NCBI RefSeq assembly: GCF_003581425.1
Contig: NZ_QXTG01000001.1
Span: 806,001-870,000, forward strand
Reading direction: 5' to 3'
Source: Amnibacterium setariae
GTDB lineage: Bacteria; Actinomycetota; Actinomycetes; Actinomycetales; Microbacteriaceae
DNA length: 64,000 bases
Shown: positions 1-9,429 of the stretch, piece after piece
How the letters are laid out: every line of letters starts with the position of its first letter
Position numbering within the stretch: the first letter of the stretch is position 1
Translations under genes and position numbers: made by a program
The notes under the pieces: model-generated
What the model saw: only the letters and a program-made list of their open reading frames with translations
The model's database searches: none
Told to the model about the DNA's origin: nothing

Positions 1-2103
1 CGGACGGCGGAGGACGGCGGCGCGACCCTCACCTGGCGGTGGGAGCGCGTGCACGGCGGTCCGCCTCCGGCCCGCGACGACGTGATCGCGGCGCTGCCCG
101 AGGGCTGGTGGCCGAGCCGCGGCCTCCCGGCGCCCCGTGCCCTCGACGCCGAGGCGGCGCTCGACCTGGCCGCCGACGTGCTGCCCGCGCTGGCGGCGCT
201 GCCCGACGTCGCCGTCGAGCGCCTCGGCGCGCCCGCGCCCGTCGTCGTCACGGGCGAGCCGGTGATCGACGTGACCGTCGCGCCGACCGAGCGCAACGAC
301 TGGTTCGACCTCGGCGTGACCGTCACCGTGGACGGCCGCGACATCCCGTTCGGCCCGCTCTTCGCGGCCATCGCGGGCGGGAAGCGACGGCTCCCGCTCG
401 TCGACGGCACCTTCCTCTCGCTCGCGCACCCGCGCCTCCGCGCGCTCGTCGACCTCGTCGAGGAGTCCGCCGAGATCCCGGAGTGGGCCTCCGGCTTCGT
501 CGTCCCGCGGCCGCGGGCCGCGCAGTGGACGGAGTTCGAGGACCTCGCGGACTCGACGGAGGAGGCGGTCGAGTGGCGCGCGCTCCGCGACGCGGTGAGC
601 GCCCCGCCCACCGCGGTCCCGGCGCCGGCCGGGCTGCACGCCGTCCTCCGGCCGTACCAGCAGGAGGGGCTCGAGTGGCTCGCATTCCTCTGGCGGCATG
701 AGCTCGGCGGCGTGCTCGCGGACGACATGGGCCTCGGCAAGACCCTGCAGTGCCTCGCCCTCGCGCAGCACGTCCACGAGACGGCTCCCGAGGGGGAGCG
801 GCGCCCGATCCTCATCGTCGCGCCCACCTCGGTCGCGTCGAACTGGGTCGCCGAGGCCGCGCGGTTCGCGCCGGGGCTCGACGTGCGGCGGGTGGTCGAC
901 GCGGACTCCCCGAAGGCGCCGATCGCGGACCTCGTCGCCGGCGCCGACCTCGTCGTCACCACCTACGCCCGCCTGCGGCTCGACGCGACCGCGTTCACCC
1001 GGCTCGCCCGCGACGGCGCCTTCTCGGCGCTCGTGCTCGACGAGGCGCAGGCCGTGAAGAACGCGACCGCGCGCACCCACGCGGTCGCCCGCGACCTCCG
1101 CATCCGCCGCACGATCGCCGTGACCGGCACCCCGCTCGAGAACTCGCTGACCGAGCTGCACGCGATCCTCGCGCTCAGCACGCCCGGCCTGTTCCCCTCC
1201 GTCCGCCGCTTCCGGGAGGAGTACGTGCGGCCCATCGAGGGGCAGCGCGCCGGGTACACGGAGGGCGTCGGCGCCGGGAACGCGCCCGAGGCGAACGCCG
1301 CGCACCGGGCCGAGCGGCTCGCCCGCCTCCGCGCCCGCATGCGGCCGTTCGTGCTGCGCCGCACGAAGGAGCAGGTCGCGCCGGAGCTGCCGCCGATCGA
1401 GGAGCAGGTGCTCTCCGTCGACCTGTCGCCCGACCACCGCGCGCTCTACGACGTGACGCTGCAGCGCGAGCGCCGGAAGCTGTTCGGCCTGCTGCCCGAC
1501 ATGGACCGGAACCGGTTCATCGTGCTGCGCTCGCTCACCCTGCTGCGGCTGCTGGCGCTCGACGCCGCGCTGATCGACGCGGAGCACGACGGCGTGCGGT
1601 CCTCCAAGCTCGACCTCCTCGCCGACGAGCTCGTCGAGGCGCTGGCCGAGGGGCGGCGCGCGCTCGTGTTCAGCCAGTTCCCCTCCTACCTCCGCCTCGT
1701 CGGCGCGCGCCTCGAGGAAGAGGGCGTGCCCTGGACGCTGCTCGAGGGCGGCACCCGCGACCGCGACGCGGTGATCGAGCGGTTCCGCACCGGCGAGGCG
1801 GCGGTGTTCCTGATCAGCCTCAAGGCCGGCGGGTTCGGCCTGAACCTGACGGAGGCGGACCTCGTCTACCTGCTCGACCCGTGGTGGAACCCGGCCGCGG
1901 AGGCGCAGGCGATCGACCGCGCGCACCGCATCGGGCAGGACAAGCCGGTGACCGTGCGGCGCCTGGTCGCCGCGGGGACGATCGAGGAGAAGGTGCTCGC
2001 GCTGCAGCAGCGGAAGCAGGACCTCTTCGACGCGGTCGTCGACGACGGCGAGCCCTTCTCCGCGGCGCTCACCGCCGACGACGTCCGCGACCTCCTCGCC
2101 TAG
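1..2103 (+). CDS. SNF2-family ATP-dependent helicase, 5' end outside window
   Basis: The reading frame is open from the first base, so the start lies upstream; about 700 residues are visible. It carries the superfamily 2 helicase core: Walker A DDMGLGKT (around base 724), the DEAQ box, the SAT-like TGTPLENS, and in the second RecA lobe the [11 protein letters not shown] and AHRIGQ motifs. SNF2 proteins translocate on duplex DNA with ATP and remodel bound proteins. In bacterial relatives an N-terminal SWIM zinc finger is common, but that part would lie outside the window. The gene converges on ald across a palindromic repeat. Family assignment is firm; the cellular role is unknown. Confidence 0.93.
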   Translation, partial: RTAEDGGATLTWRWERVHGGPPPARDDVIAALPEGWWPSRGLPAPRALDAEAALDLAADVLPALAALPDVAVERLGAPAPVVVTGEPVIDVTVAPTERNDWFDLGVTVTVDGRDIPFGPLFAAIAGGKRRLPLVDGTFLSLAHPRLRALVDLVEESAEIPEWASGFVVPRPRAAQWTEFEDLADSTEEAVEWRALRDAVSAPPTAVPAPAGLHAVLRPYQQEGLEWLAFLWRHELGGVLADDMGLGKTLQCLALAQHVHETAPEGERRPILIVAPTSVASNWVAEAARFAPGLDVRRVVDADSPKAPIADLVAGADLVVTTYARLRLDATAFTRLARDGAFSALVLDEAQAVKNATARTHAVARDLRIRRTIAVTGTPLENSLTELHAILALSTPGLFPSVRRFREEYVRPIEGQRAGYTEGVGAGNAPEANAAHRAERLARLRARMRPFVLRRTKEQVAPELPPIEEQVLSVDLSPDHRALYDVTLQRERRKLFGLLPDMDRNRFIVLRSLTLLRLLALDAALIDAEHDGVRSSKLDLLADELVEALAEGRRALVFSQFPSYLRLVGARLEEEGVPWTLLEGGTRDRDAVIERFRTGEAAVFLISLKAGGFGLNLTEADLVYLLDPWWNPAAEAQAIDRAHRIGQDKPVTVRRLVAAGTIEEKVLALQQRKQDLFDAVVDDGEPFSAALTADDVRDLLA

Positions 2104-2114
2104 CGTCCCCCGCT

Positions 2115-2147
2115 GGTCGAGGTGCGAGCGCAGCGAGCCTCGAGACC
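2115..2147. repeat. Intergenic palindromic repeat (REP-like), copy 1
   Basis: Imperfect palindrome with arms TCGAGG/CCTCGA around a GCGAGCGCAGCGAGC-type core, lying between the convergent helicase and ald genes. Near-identical copies occur at 7536-7568 and, inverted, at 18611-18638. The position downstream of genes suggests a mobile REP-like unit or terminator element. Confidence 0.75.
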
Positions 2148-2169
2148 ACGCCCGGCCGCGCTGTGTCCC

Positions 2170-3261
2170 TCAGGCGGCGCGTTCGAGCGTGTGGCGCACG
2201 CGCGGGTTCACGACGTCGCCGCCCGCGACGTTGACGCCGGCGGCGAGGGCGGGGTCGGCGCCGGTCGCGGCCTCCCAGCCGCGGTCCGCGACCGCCAGCA
2301 CATAGGGGAGCGTCGCGTTGGTCAGCGCGCGGGTCGAGGTCGCGGGCACCGCTCCCGGCATGTTCGCGACGCAGTAGTAGACGGCGTCGTGCACGCGGAA
2401 CACCGGGTCGTCGTGGGTGGTGGGCCGGGAGCCCTCGAAGCAGCCGCCCTGGTCGATCGCGATGTCGACGAGCACGCTGCCCGGCCGCATCGCGGCGACC
2501 ATCTCGTCGGTCACGAGCTTCGGCGCGCGCTCGCCCGGGATCAGCACGGAGCCGATCACGAGGTCGGCGTCCCGCAGCTGGTCGGCGATCTCCGCGTAGG
2601 TGGAGGTGCGGGTCTGGATCCGGTCGCCGAAGCGCACCTCGAGCTGCCGGAGGCGGGGGAGGGCGACGTCGATCACGGTCACGTCCGCGCCGAGCCCGAC
2701 CGCCGCGGCGGTCGCGTGCTCGCCCGCGGTGCCGCCGCCGATGACCACGACCTTCGCCTTCGGCGTGCCGGCCACGCCGCCGAGCAGCAGGCCCGCGCCG
2801 CCCTCCGGCCGCAGCAGGTGGTACGCGCCGACCTGCACCGAGAGGCGCCCGGCGACCTCGCTCATCGGGATGAGCAGCGGCAGGCTGCGGTCCGGCAGCT
2901 GCACGGTCTCGTAGGCGATCGCGGTGGTGCCGGAGGTGACCAGCGCGTCGACGAGCGGCCGGTCCGCGGCGAGGTGGAGGTAGGTGAAGACGGTCTGGTC
3001 GGCGTGCAGGAAGCCGTACTCGGACTCGATCGGCTCCTTCACCTTGAGCAGCAGCTCGGCGTCGCCCCACACCGCCGCCGCGCCGTCGACGACTCGGGCG
3101 CCGGCCGCGGCGTAGGCGTCGTCGGAGAAGCCGGACCCGGCTCCCGCGCCCGCCTGCAGCAGCACCTCGTGCCCTCGGCGCCCCAGCTCGATCACCCCGC
3201 CCGGCGTGAGGGCGACACGGCTCTCGTTGTTCTTCACCTCGGTCGGGACGCCGATGCGCAT
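2170..3261 (-). CDS. ald: Alanine dehydrogenase
   Basis: Catalyses NAD-dependent interconversion of L-alanine and pyruvate plus ammonium. The 363-residue protein begins [20 protein letters not shown], the hallmark start of the Ald/PntA family, and has the dinucleotide-binding [12 protein letters not shown] stretch in the second half. Length matches the usual ~370 residues. The start at 3261 is chosen because GGAAGGAG lies just upstream; the same frame runs further upstream without family similarity. It stands alone, divergent from an MFS gene. D-alanine genes occur far away at 57-59 kb; no direct link is visible. Confidence 0.95.
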   Translation of the reverse strand: MRIGVPTEVKNNESRVALTPGGVIELGRRGHEVLLQAGAGAGSGFSDDAYAAAGARVVDGAAAVWGDAELLLKVKEPIESEYGFLHADQTVFTYLHLAADRPLVDALVTSGTTAIAYETVQLPDRSLPLLIPMSEVAGRLSVQVGAYHLLRPEGGAGLLLGGVAGTPKAKVVVIGGGTAGEHATAAAVGLGADVTVIDVALPRLRQLEVRFGDRIQTRTSTYAEIADQLRDADLVIGSVLIPGERAPKLVTDEMVAAMRPGSVLVDIAIDQGGCFEGSRPTTHDDPVFRVHDAVYYCVANMPGAVPATSTRALTNATLPYVLAVADRGWEAATGADPALAAGVNVAGGDVVNPRVRHTLERAA

Positions 3262-3376
3262 CCGCTGCTCCTTCCGGTCGTGGTGCGGCTCGTGACCGCC
3301 TCCGGCGCCATCATCCCGACGCGGGCTGGGCGGCGTCCAGGCCCCGGGGGCGGGCGGCTGCCAGACTGGCCGCCTG

Positions 3377-4579
3377 ATGCGAGCGGGTGAGGAGCAGCGG
3401 GCCTCCCGCGCGGGCATCGCGCTGCTGCTCGCCGCGATCGCGCTGCTCGCGTTCCAGCTGCGCAGCCCCCTCGTCGCCCTCGCGCCGGTCGCCGCGGAGG
3501 CGCAGCGCGACTGGGCCGTCTCGCCCGCGGGGTTCGGCCTGCTGACGACCGTGCCGCTGCTCTGCTTCGGGCTCGCGACGCCGATCGCGCCCTGGCTCGC
3601 GCGCCGCATCGGGCTCGAGGGCGCGATCGAGGTGTGCATCGGCGGGATCGTCGTCGCGACGGTCCTCCGCTCGATCGACGGGTTCGGCGTCGCGATCGCC
3701 GCCGTGATCCTGCTCGGCCTCGCCATCACGATCGGCAACGTGCTCGTGCCGACCGTGATCCGCCGCGACGTGCCCGCCCGGGGCCGCGGCGTCGCGACGA
3801 GCGTCTACTCGGTCGCGATCAACGTCGGCACGGTCATCACCTCGCTCGTCACCGTGCCGCTCGCCGGGCTGTTCGGCTGGCGCGTCGCGGTGGCCGCCTG
3901 GAGCGTCGCGGGCATCGTCACGGCGATCGTGTGGCTCGTCGTCCTGCAGCGCAGCCGCCGGGCCGCGCCGCTGCTGCCGCCGCCCGCCCCCGGGACGCTC
4001 GCCCGGTTCCGCCCGGACGGCCTCGCGGTGCTGCTCGCGGTCGCCTTCGCGTCGCAGTCCTCCAGCTACTACGGCATCACCACCTGGCTGCCGACGCTGC
4101 TCGCCGACGAGCGCGGCTACTCCGCGACCGTCGCCGGCACCGCCTCCTCGGTCTTCCAGCTCGCGGGCATCGCCGGCGCCGTGTTCGTGCCGCTGCTGCG
4201 CCTCCGCTTCCGGCCCCGGACGGTGATCGGCCTGATCGGCGTGCTCTGGGTGAGCCTGCCGGTCGTGCTGCTCGTCGCGCCGGAGCACTTCGTGATCGGC
4301 AGCGTGCTCGGCGGCATCGCGCAGGGCGGCGGCTTCACGTCGATCTTCACGATCATCGCGGAGGTGGGCGGCGACGCCCGCCGGACGACCGCGCTGTCCG
4401 CCTTCGTCCAGTCCTGCGGCTACCTGGTCGCCGCGGTCGCGCCGCCCGCCGTCGGCGCGGTGCACCAGGCCGCCGGGAACTGGATCGCGCCGATGCTCGT
4501 GGTGCTCGGCTCGACCCTCTGCTTCCTCGTCTTCGGCGTGCTCGCCGCGACGCTCGCGAGCCGCCGCGCCCCCGCCTGA
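3377..4579 (+). CDS. MFS transporter, CynX/NimT-like
   Basis: A 400-residue, 12-helix major facilitator protein. The N-terminal run of hydrophobic helices, the loop sequence APWLARRIGLEGA and the conserved RSPLVALAPVA-type first helix resemble the CynX/NimT (cyanate, 2-nitroimidazole) branch. Substrate cannot be read from sequence. It starts 115 bases from the divergent ald start; a CAGACT box sits 9 bases before the ATG. It ends just before a long hairpin. Confidence 0.85.
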   Translation: MRAGEEQRASRAGIALLLAAIALLAFQLRSPLVALAPVAAEAQRDWAVSPAGFGLLTTVPLLCFGLATPIAPWLARRIGLEGAIEVCIGGIVVATVLRSIDGFGVAIAAVILLGLAITIGNVLVPTVIRRDVPARGRGVATSVYSVAINVGTVITSLVTVPLAGLFGWRVAVAAWSVAGIVTAIVWLVVLQRSRRAAPLLPPPAPGTLARFRPDGLAVLLAVAFASQSSSYYGITTWLPTLLADERGYSATVAGTASSVFQLAGIAGAVFVPLLRLRFRPRTVIGLIGVLWVSLPVVLLVAPEHFVIGSVLGGIAQGGGFTSIFTIIAEVGGDARRTTALSAFVQSCGYLVAAVAPPAVGAVHQAAGNWIAPMLVVLGSTLCFLVFGVLAATLASRRAPA

Positions 4580-4582
4580 CCT

Positions 4583-4684
4583 CGCGGATCCGCAGTTCCC
4601 GCCCGACACGCCGGGGTGTGCGCGTCCGGCATCGGCGTGTCGCGAAGGAACTGCGGATCCGCGGAAGAACTGCGGATCCGCGGA
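4583..4684. terminator. Long two-part hairpin plus a third repeat copy
   Basis: Perfect 17-bp arms (4583-4599, CGCGGATCCGCAGTTCC, and 4647-4663) enclose a second perfect 10-bp pair (4604-4613 and 4633-4642). An extra copy of the right arm, GAACTGCGGATCCGCGGA, follows at 4667-4684. It lies between convergent genes and probably terminates both. There is no U-tract. Confidence 0.6.
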
Positions 4685-4693
4685 CGGGGCGCG

Positions 4694-5260
4694 TCAGCCC
4701 TTGGCGGCGGCCTTCTGCGCCTGCTTGTAGGCGCGGACCTTCGTCAGCGACTCCGGGTCGGTGATGTCGGCGACGGAGCGGTACCCGTCCTCGCCGTAGG
4801 CGCCGGCGGCTTCCCGCCAGCCCGGTCCCGTGTAGCGGTCGCGCTTGCCGAGGAGGGCGAGGAAGATCCGCGCCTTCTGGTCGCCGAAGCCGGGCAGCGC
4901 CTTCAGCCGCCGCAGCACCTCCGCGCCGTCGGGGTCGTCGCGCGTCCAGATCGCGCTCGCGTCGCCGCCCCACTCCTCCTGCACCGCGGTCGCGAGGGCC
5001 TGCACCCGGCCCGCCATCGAGCCCGGGTAGCGGTGCACGGCGGGCTGCTGCTTGAACACGGCCGTCAGGTGCTCGGGGTCCTCGCCGGCGACCGCGGCCG
5101 GGTCGATGCCGCCGAGGCGCTCGCGGATCTTCTCCGGGCCGGCGAACGCGGTCTCCATGGCGACCTGCTGGTCGAGCAGCATCCCGACGAGCAGCGCGAA
5201 GGGGTCGGAGGAGAGCAGCGCGTCCGCGGCCTCGTCGCCGGTGATGTGCAGGTCCGTCAT
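4694..5260 (-). CDS. HhH-GPD-type base excision repair protein
   Basis: A 188-residue soluble protein resembling the actinobacterial HhH-GPD family (DNA glycosylase fold without the iron-sulfur cluster). The helix-hairpin-helix is visible as LKALPGFGDQKARIFLALLGKR. I see no clear catalytic Lys/Asp pair of the Nth/AlkA type after it, so activity is uncertain; many family members are annotated only as Fe-S-free HhH-GPD proteins. Its ATG overlaps the MFS stop codon by ATGA, so the two are translationally coupled. Confidence 0.8.
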   Translation of the reverse strand: MTDLHITGDEAADALLSSDPFALLVGMLLDQQVAMETAFAGPEKIRERLGGIDPAAVAGEDPEHLTAVFKQQPAVHRYPGSMAGRVQALATAVQEEWGGDASAIWTRDDPDGAEVLRRLKALPGFGDQKARIFLALLGKRDRYTGPGWREAAGAYGEDGYRSVADITDPESLTKVRAYKQAQKAAAKG

Positions 5261-6480
5261 GCGGGAACGGTAGCGGGGGCCGGCTCGGCGAGCGCGGCCC
5301 GCCGCAGCAGCACGACGCTCGCCAGCACGAGCACGCCGCAGACGGCCATGGCGGGCCCCGGCGCGACGAGGGAGCCGAGCGGCCCGGCGAGCAGCGGGCC
5401 GAGGCCCTGCCCGGTCATCATCCCGACGCCGAGCAGGCCGAAGCCGACCGCCTCCCGGCCGACGGGCAGGGCGTCGCGGAAGGCGGCCTGCCGGCCGAGC
5501 TCGTAGGCGAGCCCGAACGAGGCGGTGAAGAGCAGCGCGGCGGCGACGAGCGGTGCCGGGCCGAACACGAGCGGGAGGAGGCCGAGCCCGGTGAGCGCCG
5601 CGAGTGGCAGCACGAGGCGCTCGCGGGTCTCGGGGCGGCAGAAGCGCCCGATCACGACCTCGCCGACGAGCGCACCGGCGGGCGGGGCGCCGATGAGCAG
5701 GGCGGTGAGCAGGCCGTCGGCGTGGGCGGTGCCGGCGTAGGCCACGGCGAGCGACTCCGCGCCGACGAAGAGCGACAGCGGCGTCCACCAGAGCAGCAGG
5801 AGCCCCCGCAGGGTCGGCACGCGCAGGATCGCCCGATAGCCGCGGAGGGTCTCGGCCGGGTGCCAGCGCCGGCGGGCGACGGCGAGGACGGGGAGGGAGG
5901 GCAGCCCGACGACCATCACCGCGGCGGAGACGAGCTGCATCCCCGCCGCGACGAGCAGGGCCGGCGCGGCGCCGAGGGCCTGCAGCGTCGCGCCGCCGAT
6001 GGCGACGCCGACGAGCTGCGACACCATCGAGGTGATCGAGAACAGCGACCGGCCGAGCACGTACCGGTCGCCGGTGAGCAGACGCGAGACGAGCGCCGAC
6101 TGCGCCGACCCGAACAGCGGCTGCAGCAGGGAGGCGGCCGCGACGACGGCGAGCCCGCCGCCGAGCCCGAGCAGCCCGGAGGCGAGCAGGGCCGCGGACG
6201 CGGCGCGGACCAGCCCGCCGATCGGCAGCAGCACGCGGACCGGGAGGCGGTCCGCGATCGACGGCAGCACCGCGCCCCCGACCACCTGCGGCAGGAAGCC
6301 GGCGGCGAAGGCCACCGAGGACCAGAACGGCGACCCCGTCGCGTCGTAGACCGCGACCGAGAACGCGAGCACCTGCAGCGCGACCGCCACCGAGCCGAGC
6401 GCAGCGCCGGAGTAGAGCCCGGCGTAGCCGGGCGACGCGAACACGGAGGCGTAGGTGGTGCGGGCGGCGGGAGCGGACAT
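5257..6480 (-). CDS. MFS transporter
   Basis: A 407-residue major facilitator protein with about 12 predicted helices, e.g. the N-terminal LYSGAALGSVAVALQVLAFS and later PLFGSAQSALVSRLL. The pattern is that of drug/small-molecule exporters of the MFS_1 group. It is divergent from the winged-helix regulator at 6546 with only 65 bases between, and that spacer holds a perfect palindrome, so the regulator probably controls it. First gene of a two-gene operon with the HhH-GPD protein. Confidence 0.85.
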   Translation of the reverse strand: MSAPAARTTYASVFASPGYAGLYSGAALGSVAVALQVLAFSVAVYDATGSPFWSSVAFAAGFLPQVVGGAVLPSIADRLPVRVLLPIGGLVRAASAALLASGLLGLGGGLAVVAAASLLQPLFGSAQSALVSRLLTGDRYVLGRSLFSITSMVSQLVGVAIGGATLQALGAAPALLVAAGMQLVSAAVMVVGLPSLPVLAVARRRWHPAETLRGYRAILRVPTLRGLLLLWWTPLSLFVGAESLAVAYAGTAHADGLLTALLIGAPPAGALVGEVVIGRFCRPETRERLVLPLAALTGLGLLPLVFGPAPLVAAALLFTASFGLAYELGRQAAFRDALPVGREAVGFGLLGVGMMTGQGLGPLLAGPLGSLVAPGPAMAVCGVLVLASVVLLRRAALAEPAPATVPA

Positions 6481-6514
6481 GCGTCGAGCGTCCGCCCGGC
6501 CGACGTCCGAGCGG

Positions 6515-6538
6515 TACTCTTTCGTCCTGCGACGAAAG
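6515..6538 (+). promoter_or_regulatory. Promoter -10 box and operator palindrome
   Basis: TACTCT (6515-6520) fits an actinobacterial -10 box. It overlaps a perfect inverted repeat, CTTTCGTC-N4-GACGAAAG (6519-6538), in the 65-base spacer between the MFS gene and the regulator. It is a good candidate for the regulator's own binding site, controlling both directions. Confidence 0.65.
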
Positions 6539-6545
6539 GTCCAGC

Positions 6546-7502
6546 GTGCTCCGGATCGAGGTGGGCCCCGCCGACGTCGCCGCGTCCCGCTTCGCGATCG
6601 CGCCGTCGTTCGAGCTGGCCCACCTGGTCCGCTCCCTCTACGGCATCGGGTCGGGGGCGCCGATCGCGCGGCGCTACGGCGCCGCCTTCGCCGCGGTGCG
6701 CGACGACCCGGTCGTGCGGACCTTCGCCTACCTGCAGGGCCCGCGGATCGGCGCGACGTTCTCGGCGCCGCCTCCCGAGGGCATGGGGCAGACGATCGAG
6801 GACGACCTCGCCGTGATCCGGTCGGCGGACCGTGCGGTCGTCGCGTCCGAGATCGGCGAGATCCTCGCGCTGCGGCGGCCGACGCCCGAGGTGGCCGCGG
6901 TGCTCGACGACCCGGCCCTCCTCGACCGGCTCGCCGACGGGATGGCGGCGGTCTGGCGCGCGCTGCTCGCGCCGGAGTGGCCGCGCGTCCGCGCCGTGCT
7001 CGAGCGCGACGTGCGGTTCCGCGCCGAGCGGCTGACCACCGCGGGCTGGTCCGCCGCGCTCGTCGACATGCACCGCACGCTCGCGTGGACCGGGGACGTG
7101 ATCACCTTCGACCGGCAGCAGGACGAGACGATCGTGCTCGCCGGCCGGGGGCTGCTCCTCGTGCCGTCCGTCTTCGTCGGCGAGGGCCTCGCGGTGTACG
7201 GCGACGAGCCGTGGCGCCCCGCCGTCGTCTACCCGGCGCGCGGGGCCGGCCTGGTGTCGGAGGAGGCGCCCGCCCCGACCGATCCGCTCGCGCCCCTGCT
7301 CGGCCGCACCCGGGCCGGGCTGCTGGTCGCGCTCGCGACGCCCTCCTCGACCACCCGGCTCGCCGCGCTGACCGGCGCGTCGATCGGCGCGACGGGCGAC
7401 CACCTGAAGGTCCTCCTCGACGCCGGCCTCGTCACCCGGGAGCGCATCGCCCGCAGCGTCCTCTACCGCCGCACCCCGCTCGGCGACGCCCTCGCCGGCT
7501 GA
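6546..7502 (+). CDS. ArsR-like winged-helix transcriptional regulator (DUF5937-type)
   Basis: A 318-residue protein with a long N-terminal domain of unknown ligand specificity and a C-terminal winged helix (about residues 258-315, with LAALTGASIGATGDHLKVLL as recognition region). The architecture matches actinobacterial regulators annotated as DUF5937/HTH. The start is GTG at 6546, eight bases after the operator palindrome. Divergent from an MFS exporter, a typical repressor/efflux pair. The inducer is unknown. Confidence 0.8.
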   Translation: MLRIEVGPADVAASRFAIAPSFELAHLVRSLYGIGSGAPIARRYGAAFAAVRDDPVVRTFAYLQGPRIGATFSAPPPEGMGQTIEDDLAVIRSADRAVVASEIGEILALRRPTPEVAAVLDDPALLDRLADGMAAVWRALLAPEWPRVRAVLERDVRFRAERLTTAGWSAALVDMHRTLAWTGDVITFDRQQDETIVLAGRGLLLVPSVFVGEGLAVYGDEPWRPAVVYPARGAGLVSEEAPAPTDPLAPLLGRTRAGLLVALATPSSTTRLAALTGASIGATGDHLKVLLDAGLVTRERIARSVLYRRTPLGDALAG

Positions 7503-7535
7503 GCCGTCCCGCTCCCGTCGCCGCTCGATCCCCGC

Positions 7536-7568
7536 GGTCGAGGTGCGAGCGCAGCGAGCCTCGAGACC
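7536..7568. repeat. Intergenic palindromic repeat (REP-like), copy 2
   Basis: Same element as at 2115-2147, in the same orientation, directly after the regulator gene and just upstream of the ABC-F promoter. Arms TCGAGG/CCTCGA. Confidence 0.75.
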
Positions 7569-7579
7569 ACCCCGCCGTC

Positions 7580-7608
7580 TTGCGCCGTGCGGCTCGGCGC
7601 CGTACCGT
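7580..7608 (+). promoter_or_regulatory. Candidate promoter of the ABC-F gene
   Basis: TTGCGC (7580-7585) and TACCGT (7603-7608) are separated by exactly 17 bases. The predicted transcript start is about 7615-7616, leaving a leader of roughly 130 bases before the ABC-F start at 7748. I see no clear intrinsic terminator in the leader. Confidence 0.55.
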
Positions 7609-7615
7609 CGTCGCC

Positions 7616-7627
7616 GTGCTGCTCTGA
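7616..7627 (+). other. Candidate minimal leader ORF (GTG CTG CTC TGA)
   Basis: A three-codon ORF (M-L-L-stop) begins exactly where transcription from the TACCGT box should start, so it could be translated without a leader. Short regulatory ORFs precede several antibiotic-resistance ABC-F genes. Such a short ORF can arise by chance. Confidence 0.3.
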
Positions 7628-7747
7628 GACCGGTTCCGCGCCCGTGCCGAGGCGTCGTCCAACCCGTCCGCAGCCCTTCTCCGGCTGGATCCGACGTGCG
7701 ACGACCGTGCCCGACGGGCGATCCCGTGATCGACCGGAAGGCGCCGC

Positions 7748-9412
7748 ATGGCCCAGCACACCCTCTCCCGCTCCACCGCGCAGCTGCGCGTCGACGGCGT
7801 CAGCCGCACCTTCGGCGACCGCCGCGTCCTGACCGACGTCTCGCTGACGGTCGGGCCCGACGCGCGGGTCGGCCTGATCGGCGAGAACGGCGCCGGCAAG
7901 TCGACGCTGCTCCGCATCGTCGCCGGTGCCGACGAGCCCGACGCGGGCGCGGTGCAGGCGCCCGCCCGCACCGGGATGCTGCTCCAGGAGCTGCCGTACC
8001 CGGCGGACGAGACCGTCGGTCGGGTGCTCGACGACGCGCTCGCCGAGGCGAGCCGGGCCGTCACCGCGGTCGAGGCCGCCTCCGCCGCCGTCGCGCGGAG
8101 CGAGCCGGGCGCGGCCGAGCGCCTCGCCGACGCGCTCGAGGCCGCGGACGCGACGGAGGCCTGGAGCGCGGGCGCCCGCCGCGGCGAGGTGCTCGCGGGG
8201 CTCGGCGTCGACGCGATCGACCCCGACCGGACGATCGGCTCGCTCTCCGGCGGGCAGCGGTCCCGCGTCGCCATGGCTGCTCTGCTGCTCGCCCGGCCGA
8301 CGGCGGTGCTGCTCGACGAGCCGACGAACCACCTCGACGACGAGGCCGTGGCGTTCCTGGAGCGGACGCTCGCGGCCTGGCCGGGGCCGGTGCTCTTCGC
8401 GAGCCACGACCGCGCCTTCCTCGACGCGGTCGCGACGCGCGTGGTCGACCTCGACCCCGCGCCGATGCCGTACGCGGACGTCGTGCAGGGCGACGACGCG
8501 GGCTCCGGCTACGGCCTGCGCTCCTCCCGCGGCGGCTACACGGCGTACCTCGAGCAGCGTCGGGCGGAGCGCGACCGCTGGCAGCGGCGGTTCGAGGCGG
8601 AGCAGGAGGAGCTGAAGGCGCTCCGGCACGCCGTCGCCGTGACCGCGCGGCAGACGAACAAGAAGGACACCTACGACGGGCAGCGGGCCGGGCTGACGAA
8701 GTTCTACTCGGACCGGGACGCGAAGGTGACGAGCCGGCTCGTCCGGAACGCCCGGGGACGGCTCGAGGCGCTGGACCGCGAGCAGGTGCGGAAGCCGCCC
8801 GCGGAGCTGCGCTTCGGCGGCCTCGCCGCCCCGTCCGGCCCGGCGCCGGAGGGGGCGCTCGCCCTGCTGACCCGGGCGGCGGTCGCGGGCCGGCTCGCGC
8901 CCACGACCCTCGCGGTCGACCCGGGCGCGAAGCTGCTCGTCACCGGCGCGAACGGGGCCGGCAAGTCGACGCTGCTCGCCCTGCTCGACGGCCGACTCGC
9001 CCCGACGAGCGGCACGGTGCAGCGGGCGCCGCGCCTCCGCTCGGCGCTGCTCGCGCAGGACGTCGTCTTCGCCGAGCCGGAGCGCTCGGTCCGCGCGACG
9101 TACCGCGCCGCGGTGGGGGAGGGGCGGGCGGAGGCGGTGCCGCTGTCCGCGCTCGGGCTCGTCGCGGGCCGGGACGTCGATCGCCCGGTCGGCGCGCTGA
9201 GCGTCGGCCAGCAGCGGCGGCTCGCCCTGGCGATCGCGATCGCCGACCCGCCCGATCTCTTGCTGCTCGACGAGCCGACGAACCACCTGTCGCTCGCGCT
9301 CGCGGAGGAGCTGGAGGAGGCCCTCGGCTCGTACCCGGGCGCGGTGGTGCTCGCGAGCCACGACCGCTGGCTGCGCCGCCGCTGGCCGGCCCCGGTGCTG
9401 GCCCTCGGGTGA
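7748..9412 (+). CDS. ABC-F family ATPase (ribosome-associated)
   Basis: A 554-residue cytosolic protein with two ABC ATPase domains and no membrane domain. Walker A motifs are GENGAGKST and GANGAGKST; signatures are LSGGQRSRVAMAA and LSVGQQRRLALAI; both domains have LLDEPTNHL. ABC-F proteins bind the ribosomal E site and either rescue stalled ribosomes or displace antibiotics. The arginine/glutamate-rich linker between the domains (about residues 260-340) is the P-site interaction region; its specificity cannot be read. Start ATG has GGAAGG six bases upstream. The long leader is unusual for this window and may be regulatory. Confidence 0.93.
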   Translation: MAQHTLSRSTAQLRVDGVSRTFGDRRVLTDVSLTVGPDARVGLIGENGAGKSTLLRIVAGADEPDAGAVQAPARTGMLLQELPYPADETVGRVLDDALAEASRAVTAVEAASAAVARSEPGAAERLADALEAADATEAWSAGARRGEVLAGLGVDAIDPDRTIGSLSGGQRSRVAMAALLLARPTAVLLDEPTNHLDDEAVAFLERTLAAWPGPVLFASHDRAFLDAVATRVVDLDPAPMPYADVVQGDDAGSGYGLRSSRGGYTAYLEQRRAERDRWQRRFEAEQEELKALRHAVAVTARQTNKKDTYDGQRAGLTKFYSDRDAKVTSRLVRNARGRLEALDREQVRKPPAELRFGGLAAPSGPAPEGALALLTRAAVAGRLAPTTLAVDPGAKLLVTGANGAGKSTLLALLDGRLAPTSGTVQRAPRLRSALLAQDVVFAEPERSVRATYRAAVGEGRAEAVPLSALGLVAGRDVDRPVGALSVGQQRRLALAIAIADPPDLLLLDEPTNHLSLALAEELEEALGSYPGAVVLASHDRWLRRRWPAPVLALG

Positions 9413-9429
9413 CCTGCGAGGATCGCCCC

